Part shown: one piece after another, positions 1 through 5,558 of the stretch
How the letters are laid out: each line of letters starts with the position of its first letter
Position numbering within the stretch: position 1 is the first letter of the stretch
Assembly (NCBI GenBank): GCA_030747885.1
Contig: JASLJW010000082.1
Location: 1 to 6,200, forward strand
DNA: 6,200 nucleotides
Source of the DNA: Candidatus Thalassarchaeaceae archaeon
GTDB taxonomy: Archaea > Thermoplasmatota > Poseidoniia > Poseidoniales > Thalassarchaeaceae
Direction of reading: 5' to 3'
Made by a program: the position numbers and the translations under genes
Notes under the pieces: model-generated
What the model was told of the DNA's origin: nothing
Databases searched by the model: none
Seen by the model: the letters and a program-made list of their open reading frames with translations, nothing else

Positions 1-19
1 ATTTTACCATACATCTGAT

Positions 20-33
20 GAAATGGTATTTTA
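20..33 (+). promoter_or_regulatory. Candidate BRE/TATA element for the secreted-protein gene
   Basis: The stretch has a purine-rich GAAAT (20-24), resembling an archaeal BRE, followed by TATTTTA (27-33), resembling an archaeal TATA box. It is centred about 35 bases before the ATG at 66. With usual archaeal TATA-to-start spacing, transcription would begin near 55-58, giving a leader of roughly ten bases or less. This fits the weak Shine-Dalgarno signal there and favours the ATG at 66 over the ATG at 18, which lies upstream of the element. The octamer ATTTTACC occurs at 1-8 and again at 28-35. AT-rich words like this arise by chance, so the call is tentative. Confidence 0.3.
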
Positions 34-65
34 CCTTCCATGTGCGTCGACAAAATGGAATTCCC

Positions 66-2102
66 ATGTTGAAGACCAGATACCTGCTGACGATTTTGCT
101 TATTTTCACCCTTTTGGGTGCGAACCCCAGTGCTGCACTAACAGCTGAAGATAACTCCCAGAACACACAAGGGAGGCAGGGAGCAGCCGAACTTGTTGGA
201 GATGCCTGTGAAGGAATTACCTTTGAAGACATGTTCGAATATTCTTATGCAAAATTCGATGTAGATATTGATTCAACCTATGAAACGGCATTTGTTCGAG
301 CAGTGGCATACGTAAACGGAACCTTATCAGACAATGTAAGAACAGATTTGGATAATCTAATCGCGGAAACTGGAGCACCTGGTGGCGATAATGGCTGGCT
401 CTCTTCACAAGAACGAGATGCAATAGAAGAAGTTGCCAAGGATTGCATCGTGGTAACCAATCCAAGATTTGGATTCAGAACTGGATTGCCACACAGAGGT
501 GGAGATGGAGTGGATTGGAAGAATGCAAGTTGGGTAAAGGATGACAACAATCCAATGCAGTTGGAATACTGGAACCTATTTCCACCTAATCACCCAGAGA
601 ATCGTACTTGTCCACCTGGATCTGCAATGAATCCAGCTGCAGAATGTTATGAAATCCCTGTTGCCCCAGCCGACCCCAATGGAGCGAGGGATTGCGACAC
701 TAGTGGAGTTACAGGCCCCGATGAATGTAGGATAATCATTTGGCTAAACGGAACTATGACTTGGTCTGCTGATTTAGCAAGCGCAGATTCATTCACCATT
801 GCAATGAATACTACAAACATGACCAATGCAGAGCTTGAAATGAACTTCCCTGCAAAAAATTCAGCGAATGGTGAACCATTGAGATTGGCCATGTTTGAGG
901 AATGCGACGGGCGAATTGTTCAGGAAGGGATTTCAAATCAGGGGGATACTCCTCCAGTTGGAGGTTGCCAGAGTGATAATACAATCACAGAACAAGTGAC
1001 ATCCAACACAGATGGAAGTCTTTCCGTATTGGTTCACACAACATACCAACTAGGTAATTGGCCAATAGGGCAGGACATGTTTGGTGACTTCACAAATCAG
1101 CCTCCTCCTCCAAATGACCCAGTACAATGGACTACTGCAGCTCCTGCTGATGCAAGTCAAATATCTGTACCAGGTGGGATAGATACTGAATTCATGTCCT
1201 TGGTTGATCAAGGATTATGGCTAACGGATGAAGCAGGATTTTCTGCAATCGATTTACAATGCTCATCCTCAACTTGGCCAATCGTTGAAGATGCAAATGG
1301 TTCTTGGTGGGTTACAACACAAAATAGTGGACAGGGAACTGTAACATGTACTCCATATGATGAAGATGATAATGGTACTGTTCGAGCTGGTGAAACTAGA
1401 ACATTTCACCTTCTTGTTCCATTTACTCTAGCAACAAGTACCCAAATCACTTCTTCACACCTCTTTACCTTGGAACCTAGTTCATCGTCACCAAATATGG
1501 ATGTCACCGTGACTATTTTCCAAGAAGGGGCTGTAGCCTCTGAAACCGGAACTGTAAATGGAGGTCCTACAGATATCACAGTAGATACTGGATCCTTAAG
1601 CCCAGGAGAAGCACACGTTAGAGTTCATGCTACAGCCAGTGGGATGACTGACTTTGTTTACACCTATGATTTGATTTTGACGAAAGACTCTCTTCCTCCA
1701 GTCATTACCGTTTCATCCGCAGAATGGGATGGAAGTCAATGGCAAGTCAGTGGAACTTTCAGTGACCCTGATGGGGAAGATGTCACATTTACAATAGACA
1801 TAGATGGGGCAAATGGAGGACAAATTACCACCAGTGGAAACATGTGGTCTAGTGAATCAATTAACTTCGAAATTTGGGGTGAAGGGACATTCACAGTTAC
1901 AGTAAATGCTTGTGATTCATCGAATGAATGCACGACAATTACTGAGACTGTAGACACTACCTTCTTGTTTAATGACCAAACTATCACTCCGCCTGTGACA
2001 GATATTGTTGCTGAGGAACCTGGTGGTCTACCTGCTCCTGGAATCGCATTTACGATGCTCTCTATCATCGGAGCGCTCATGTATGCTAGGCGTCGCGAGT
2101 GA
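66..2102 (+). CDS. Secreted, C-terminally membrane-anchored surface protein (function unknown)
   Basis: The 678-residue product is not one I recognise by name. The ATG at 66 is chosen because the protein then begins with a textbook signal peptide: MLKTR, a hydrophobic stretch (about residues 6-18), then NPSAALTA as a likely cleavage region. The in-frame ATG at 18 would prepend 16 residues that spoil it. The mature part is Asp/Thr/Ser-rich with twelve cysteines and eight N-x-S/T sequons, as expected of an exported archaeal protein. Residues 432-443 (DEDDNGTVRAGE) match a 12-residue EF-hand loop. Residues about 544-634 look like an Ig/PKD/cadherin-like beta module (SDPDGEDVTFTIDIDG, then GTFTVTVNACDSSNEC). 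The C-terminus has LPAPG (655-659), a hydrophobic helix (about 659-674) and RRRE, the layout of PGF-CTERM/PEP-CTERM-like sorting tails. No catalytic motif is evident; a cell-envelope or binding role is inferred. It ends three bases before the Gar1-like gene, in the same frame. Confidence 0.85.
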   Translation: MLKTRYLLTILLIFTLLGANPSAALTAEDNSQNTQGRQGAAELVGDACEGITFEDMFEYSYAKFDVDIDSTYETAFVRAVAYVNGTLSDNVRTDLDNLIAETGAPGGDNGWLSSQERDAIEEVAKDCIVVTNPRFGFRTGLPHRGGDGVDWKNASWVKDDNNPMQLEYWNLFPPNHPENRTCPPGSAMNPAAECYEIPVAPADPNGARDCDTSGVTGPDECRIIIWLNGTMTWSADLASADSFTIAMNTTNMTNAELEMNFPAKNSANGEPLRLAMFEECDGRIVQEGISNQGDTPPVGGCQSDNTITEQVTSNTDGSLSVLVHTTYQLGNWPIGQDMFGDFTNQPPPPNDPVQWTTAAPADASQISVPGGIDTEFMSLVDQGLWLTDEAGFSAIDLQCSSSTWPIVEDANGSWWVTTQNSGQGTVTCTPYDEDDNGTVRAGETRTFHLLVPFTLATSTQITSSHLFTLEPSSSSPNMDVTVTIFQEGAVASETGTVNGGPTDITVDTGSLSPGEAHVRVHATASGMTDFVYTYDLILTKDSLPPVITVSSAEWDGSQWQVSGTFSDPDGEDVTFTIDIDGANGGQITTSGNMWSSESINFEIWGEGTFTVTVNACDSSNECTTITETVDTTFLFNDQTITPPVTDIVAEEPGGLPAPGIAFTMLSIIGALMYARRRE

Positions 2103-2105
2103 ACC

Positions 2106-3122
2106 ATGACCTTCGAGGCCACGGTAGTCAAAGTGACTCATGAAGGGTCTGTTTTAGCCACATTTGAAGGCACAGTACCTCGATTAGGGCAACGAGTGAA
2201 AGATGGTAAGGGAGAAACAATTGGCCGCATAGACAGCGTGATTGGTCCAATTGGAGACCCTCTCACCAATATTGTCATTCTAGACCCTCATATCGATGCA
2301 AGTACGCTCGTGGGAACTACTCTTGTTTTTGCCCCTAGGCAAAAAAAGGACACAAGAAACCATGATCGCAGAGGTGGAGACCGCAGAGGTGGAGACCGCA
2401 GAGGTGGGGACCGTAGAGGTGGAAGAGAGTCAAATCGTTTCAAAGAAGACTGGACTTGCAAATCATGCAATAACAGCAATTTCGCATTCCGAACCGAATG
2501 TAATCGATGTGGTAAAGAAAAGGGAGACAGTAGAGGTGGAGACCGCAGAGGTGGATTCCAACGACGTGATGATCGTGGCGGAGACCGCAGAGGTGGAGAC
2601 CGCAGAGGTGGAGACCGTAGAGGTGGATTCCAACGACGAGATGATCGAGGCGGGGACCGCAGAGGTGGAGACCGTAGAGGTGGATTCCAACGACGAGATG
2701 ATCGAGGCGGGGACCGCAGAGGTGGAGACCGTAGAGATGGATTCCAACGACGAGATGATCGAGGCGGGGACCGCAGAGGTGGAGACCGTAGAGGTGGCAG
2801 AGATAATCGAAGAAGTGGTGAAAATCGAAATCGTGAACAAACACGAGATGGAGATTGGAACTGCAAGGGTTGTGGGAACGACAATTTCTCTTTCCGAACT
2901 GAATGTAACCGCTGTGGGAAACCAAAGAGCGGTGGTGGATCGGGACAACGAACTGAAAGACGAGAAAGCAATAGAGGTGGAGACAGGAGGCCTCGGAGAG
3001 AGTCAGATAGAAGAAATGATTCACGACGTAGCCCAAGAAACAATTCGAACCGATCTAATAATCGTGGAGGCCAAAGGGGAGGCCGTAGTTCGGGGAACTA
3101 CAGGGATAGAAACCGACGCTGA
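2106..3122 (+). CDS. Gar1-domain H/ACA RNP-like protein with RGG repeats and two RanBP2-type zinc fingers
   Basis: The 338-residue product has the order Gar1 domain (about 1-80), DRRGG repeats (87-106), zinc finger 1 (115-140), DRRGG/FQRRDD array (146-231), zinc finger 2 (250-275) and an Arg/Gly/Ser/Asn tail. The N-terminus follows archaeal Gar1: V-P-x-L-G-x-x-V (24-31), G-x-I-G-R-I-D (36-43), V-x-G-P (45-48), then LVGTTLVF (68-75). Gar1 joins Cbf5, Nop10 and L7Ae in guide-RNA-directed pseudouridylation and helps product release. Naf1 shares this fold and is the main alternative. Both fingers fit W-x-C-x2-C-x3-N-x6-C-x2-C exactly (W116, C118, C121, N125, C132, C135; W251, C253, C256, N260, C267, C270). 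In eukaryotic ZRANB2 and FUS such fingers bind single-stranded RNA with GGU. Archaeal Gar1 proteins I know are about 75-110 residues without such extensions. The ATG lies 3 bases after the upstream stop, so translational coupling is likely. The fold calls are strong; the orthologous role is inferred. Confidence 0.85.
   Translation: MTFEATVVKVTHEGSVLATFEGTVPRLGQRVKDGKGETIGRIDSVIGPIGDPLTNIVILDPHIDASTLVGTTLVFAPRQKKDTRNHDRRGGDRRGGDRRGGDRRGGRESNRFKEDWTCKSCNNSNFAFRTECNRCGKEKGDSRGGDRRGGFQRRDDRGGDRRGGDRRGGDRRGGFQRRDDRGGDRRGGDRRGGFQRRDDRGGDRRGGDRRDGFQRRDDRGGDRRGGDRRGGRDNRRSGENRNREQTRDGDWNCKGCGNDNFSFRTECNRCGKPKSGGGSGQRTERRESNRGGDRRPRRESDRRNDSRRSPRNNSNRSNNRGGQRGGRSSGNYRDRNRR
2364..2423 (+). repeat. Four tandem 15-bp repeats encoding DRRGG
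   Basis: Four back-to-back copies of GAYCGYAGAGGTGGR lie between the Gar1 domain and the first zinc finger. They differ only at the third base of a few codons, and each encodes Asp-Arg-Arg-Gly-Gly (residues 87-106). The unit recurs in the larger downstream array. Near-identity at synonymous positions suggests spread by slippage or unequal recombination rather than ancient selection on protein sequence alone. Confidence 0.9.
2541..2798 (+). repeat. Nested tandem array: 15-bp DRRGG units inside 57-bp FQRRDD units
   Basis: After an initial DRRGG unit at 2541, four higher-order units begin with TTCCAACGACG at 2556, 2628, 2685 and 2742. The first is 72 bp and carries one extra 15-bp unit; the other three are 57 bp. 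The three 57-bp copies are almost identical in DNA, differing by GGT to GAT in the copy at 2685 (Gly to Asp, residue 211) and in the final base. The protein unit is FQRRDDRGG(DRRGG)n. It places one phenylalanine per 19-24 residues (151, 175, 194, 213) in a strongly charged polyampholyte. There are no intervening unique spacers, so this is a coding repeat and not a CRISPR array. Confidence 0.92.
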
Positions 3123-3151
3123 TTACGCATAAGGTGATGAATCGAAAGCCC

Positions 3152-3175
3152 TCCACTCGGGAAAGAGGGAGTGGA
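3152..3175 (+). other. Inverted repeat (hairpin) just before the GTG start
   Basis: TCCACTC (3152-3158) is the exact reverse complement of GAGTGGA (3169-3175), separated by a ten-base purine-rich loop. The 7-bp stem ends five bases before the GTG at 3181. It lies in the 58-base spacer between the Gar1-like gene and the TPR-membrane gene. It has no downstream T-run, so it does not look like a classic terminator. As RNA it could shade the ribosome entry region of the next gene, or affect processing between two cistrons of one transcript. A short perfect stem of this size can occur by chance. Confidence 0.4.
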
Positions 3176-3180
3176 CAGTA

Positions 3181-4203
3181 GTGGGTAGTGAGCGTTCAGC
3201 AGATGATTTGTGGCTAGATGCTATGGAAGCTCGCCAAACGGGAGAAACTCTGACATTCAACCTACTCAGAGAAAAAACTCTAGTTGCAAATCCAGAACAT
3301 CCTGATGCATTAATGTCTGAAGTTAGAGAACTCTTCAAAGAGACTGGCCCTCGTGGGGATAGGCCCACGAAAATGAGTCTAGCAGATGCTGCAATAGGGC
3401 TAAGAAAATGTCGAACTGTTATCAAAATAGATCCCGAACGTGATGAGGCGTGGGCAATCGGAGGACGGTTGCTTGTGGATGAACTGGGGATGTTTGAAGA
3501 AGCATTGAATTGGTGGGATCAACGAAGAAGCGTAGAACCCACAGAAGTGATTCCTCTTGTAGAACAAGTAGCAATTTTGACGGAATTCGGGGAATATGCA
3601 GAAGCAGCCGACCGCATAGACAACATATTTTCAGAAGGGAACGATATGGACAAGCCTGATCCTAGAAGCATGATGAGGCTTAGAACTCTAAGCGAACAAA
3701 TCAAGCGAGCAGCAACCAAAGATGTAGACTTCTTTCGGCCTCAAGATCCTGATGATGACGGTTGGATTCGAATCAAGGCATTCAGTGGCCGTAAGCCCAC
3801 TACTGAAACATACTGGTTGTTTTTCTTCGTCATGCCATTAATTTGGATTGAGGCCATTCTCATCAATCGAGTGATGCCAGCAACTGGATTCGCAACCATG
3901 ATTCTTGGCTTCCTGATTATTTTTGCATCATTCCTTCTAGGAAGCAGATGGGTAAAATCCCAAGTTCACAAATTGAATCGACCCGCTCATGAATTAACTC
4001 GTGCTATTAATTCAGAATTAACGAGTGGACTGATTTGTATTCCCGAATCAATGAGAGAATCAAAACTGTACTCTACATTGAGAGAGAGAAGAGCTATCGC
4101 TGCAATGAGCAGGCATGATAAAATCGTAGAGAACGAAGAGAAAATGGGACGAAAGTGGAAATTATCCATGCCAGAATGGTTTACCCACTCTGAAGAAGAA
4201 TAA
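3181..4203 (+). CDS. TPR-like protein with two C-terminal-half transmembrane helices (function unknown)
   Basis: The 340-residue product has an N-terminal soluble alpha-helical half and two hydrophobic helices. Residues about 66-150 read as two to three tetratricopeptide-like helix pairs (IKIDPERDEAWAIGGRLLVD, then FEEALNWWDQRRSVEP, then FGEYAEAADRIDNIF), a scaffold for protein contacts. Helices at about 211-230 and 234-256, with a short turn at VMPATG, form a hairpin that would place both ends on the same side, probably the cytoplasm. A basic, helical C-terminus follows (RERRAIAAMSRHDK) and ends in SEEE. The GTG at 3181 is chosen because no in-frame ATG lies between it and the stop at 3130-3132; the next ATG, at 3223, would remove 14 residues, including plausible helix. 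A purine-rich GAGGGAG (3165-3171) could serve as a weak ribosome site. No catalytic motif is seen. A role in membrane-associated assembly is only inferred from architecture. The stop abuts that of the convergent ahcY. Confidence 0.85.
   Translation: MGSERSADDLWLDAMEARQTGETLTFNLLREKTLVANPEHPDALMSEVRELFKETGPRGDRPTKMSLADAAIGLRKCRTVIKIDPERDEAWAIGGRLLVDELGMFEEALNWWDQRRSVEPTEVIPLVEQVAILTEFGEYAEAADRIDNIFSEGNDMDKPDPRSMMRLRTLSEQIKRAATKDVDFFRPQDPDDDGWIRIKAFSGRKPTTETYWLFFFVMPLIWIEAILINRVMPATGFATMILGFLIIFASFLLGSRWVKSQVHKLNRPAHELTRAINSELTSGLICIPESMRESKLYSTLRERRAIAAMSRHDKIVENEEKMGRKWKLSMPEWFTHSEEE
4192..4203 (-). terminator. Candidate T-rich termination stretch after ahcY
   Basis: Immediately after the ahcY stop, the minus strand reads TTATTCTTCTTC, the antisense of the Glu-Glu-Glu-stop end of the convergent gene. 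Archaeal RNA polymerase can terminate at U-rich stretches without a hairpin, and no other candidate is visible because the two genes abut. The interruptions by C make it weak. No comparable T-run is visible on the plus strand just past 4203. Confidence 0.2.
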
Positions 4204-5493
4204 TCACGTTCCAGCAGTATAATCACTATGATATGCAATCTGTTCTGCTGTAAGAGTATCAATTTCAAAACCCATTGTAGCAAGTTTAGTTGTTGCAAGA
4301 CCCTGGTCTTGTTCAAGCGTAATATCGTGTACAATTGGATCAAGAGATTTACCTTCTTTTGCAAGACGACAAAGTGCAAGATATTGATTTGCGAAACTCA
4401 TGTCCATTACTTCAGATGGGTGCCCCTCTGCAGCTGCAAGGTTAACCAAACGTCCACGTGCAAGCAAGAAAATACTGCGACCATCTGCCATAGTAAATTC
4501 TTCATTGTCTGTCCGAATTGTTCGAACAGATGAGGACGCTGCCTCTAAATCTTCAATATTTATTTCACAATCGTAATGGCCAGTATTGCAGACAATTGCT
4601 CCATCCTTCATTGAATTGAAATGACGATTTACAATAACGTCAGCCATCCCAGTTGCTGTACAGAATATATCTCCCAACGAGGCTGCATCATCCATCTTCA
4701 TCACTTGGAATCCATCCATAATTGCTCTCAACGCAGGCAATGGATCAACTTCTGTGATTATCACATTTGCACCCATTCCCTTGGCACGCATTGCCAAACC
4801 ACTTCCACAATGACCATAGCCTGCAATAACGAATGTTTTTCCTGCAATTAATACGGAAGTAGCACGAATAATTCCATCCAATGTTGATTGCCCAGTGCCG
4901 TAGATATTATCAAAATCCCATTTTGTAATTGCATCATTTACTGCGATTACTGGATAACGTAAATCGCCTGCTGCACCCATTGCCCTAAGGCGATGAACTC
5001 CAGTAGTAGTCTCTTCAGTTCCTCCAATGACTCCATCTGCATAATCAGATTTCTCGCCATGAACTCGTACAATCAAATCGGCTCCATCATCCAAAGTAAG
5101 TGTGGGATTTGCCTCAATGGTTCTATCAATACAATAGTAAAAATCCTCTCGTGATTGCCCGTGCCAAGCATAAATCGAGTAACCCTCTCGGGCAAGCCAA
5201 GCTGCAACATCGTCTTGAGTAGAAAGTGGATTACACCCACTCCAGGAAACTTTTGCACCTGCTGCTTCGATGGTTTCAATCAATACTGCTGTTTCTTTAG
5301 TAACGTGTAGACATCCTGCTACAATCATTCCATCGAGTGGTTTTGTCTTCTCCGCTTCAGCCTTCAAACGAGCCAAAACAGGCATCCTTGCTCTAGCCCA
5401 ATCTACTCTTCGTTCACCTGCATCTGCAAGACCAAGATCGGCAACAGTGTAGTTCTCGCCCTCATCCATGTTTGCCCGTTCATCGTCCACCAT
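4204..5493 (-). CDS. ahcY: S-adenosylhomocysteinase (adenosylhomocysteine hydrolase)
   Basis: This NAD-dependent cytosolic enzyme reversibly splits S-adenosylhomocysteine into adenosine and homocysteine, relieving product inhibition of SAM-dependent methyltransferases. The 429-residue length fits the archaeal/Thermotoga subtype. Visible signatures include CLHVTKETAVLIET (61-74), NPLSTQDDVAAWLA (88-101), DDGADL (135-140), GGTEETTTGVHRLRAM (157-172), AVNDAITKWDFDN (184-196), the Rossmann motif GYGHCG (225-230), NTGHYD (303-308) and AAAEGHPSEVMDMSFANQ (353-370). E161, K191, D195 and N196 appear to match the catalytic set and H306 and H358 conserved histidines, aligned from memory. The C-terminus ends in AGT, as archaeal members do, instead of the bacterial/eukaryotic K-x-x-x-Y tail. 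The ATG at 5493 is used; Met9 (5469) is an equally possible start close to the family's usual N-terminus. Some methanogen homologues prefer S-inosylhomocysteine, which sequence alone does not exclude. It lies 65 bases after a membrane-protein gene of no evident metabolic relation. Confidence 0.97.
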   Translation of the reverse strand: MVDDERANMDEGENYTVADLGLADAGERRVDWARARMPVLARLKAEAEKTKPLDGMIVAGCLHVTKETAVLIETIEAAGAKVSWSGCNPLSTQDDVAAWLAREGYSIYAWHGQSREDFYYCIDRTIEANPTLTLDDGADLIVRVHGEKSDYADGVIGGTEETTTGVHRLRAMGAAGDLRYPVIAVNDAITKWDFDNIYGTGQSTLDGIIRATSVLIAGKTFVIAGYGHCGSGLAMRAKGMGANVIITEVDPLPALRAIMDGFQVMKMDDAASLGDIFCTATGMADVIVNRHFNSMKDGAIVCNTGHYDCEINIEDLEAASSSVRTIRTDNEEFTMADGRSIFLLARGRLVNLAAAEGHPSEVMDMSFANQYLALCRLAKEGKSLDPIVHDITLEQDQGLATTKLATMGFEIDTLTAEQIAYHSDYTAGT

Positions 5494-5558
5494 ATCATAC
5501 CGTCGGTTGGGGTTCTGCCTAACGGCTGGGGGAATATGGCCAATTTCAATCAGCTACG
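5494..5558 (-). promoter_or_regulatory. Spacer upstream of ahcY with possible weak promoter and C-rich direct repeat
   Basis: This 65-base spacer separates the stop of the membrane-protein gene from ahcY. Read on the minus strand, it has GAAATTGGCCATATTCC (from about 5547 to 5531), a poor BRE/TATA-like candidate about 40 bases before the ATG. It is followed by an imperfect direct repeat, CCCCCAGCCG (5532-5523) and CCCCAACCG (5512-5504), spaced 19-20 bases apart. The repeat could be a regulator site or part of the leader. No riboswitch fold is recognisable and there is no convincing ribosome binding site directly before the ATG. Nothing here proves an independent promoter; read-through from upstream is possible. 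Confidence 0.25.

Noticed and set aside
18..65. Upstream ATG at 18 as start of the secreted protein
   Set aside because: It would add 16 residues in front of a clean signal peptide and lies upstream of the candidate TATA element.
2094..2108. TGA recoding that would fuse the secreted protein to the Gar1-like protein
   Set aside because: TGA also ends the Gar1-like gene and ahcY here, so it is an ordinary stop. Each product has a complete N- and C-terminal architecture of its own.
2541..2798. CRISPR-like regular repeats
   Set aside because: The units are directly tandem, have no unique spacers and keep the reading frame; they encode a protein repeat.
2288..3132. Several long open frames overlapping the Gar1-like gene on both strands (for example 2296-3132 plus and 2288-3043, 2440-3036, 2463-2948 minus)
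   Set aside because: They arise because the short repeat unit has no stop in those frames. Their products are monotonous (EVETAEVETAEV, RSPPLRSPPLRS) and lack the conserved Gar1 and zinc-finger signatures found in the real frame.
4228..4851. Plus-strand open frames opposite ahcY (4228-4533, 4621-4851) and short minus-strand frames inside other genes
   Set aside because: They are shadows of the well-supported ahcY coding strand and other real genes, with Cys/Ser-rich products showing no domain features.
5494..5558. SAH riboswitch upstream of ahcY
   Set aside because: The 65-base spacer shows no recognisable SAH-riboswitch core or stems, and that class is known from bacteria.
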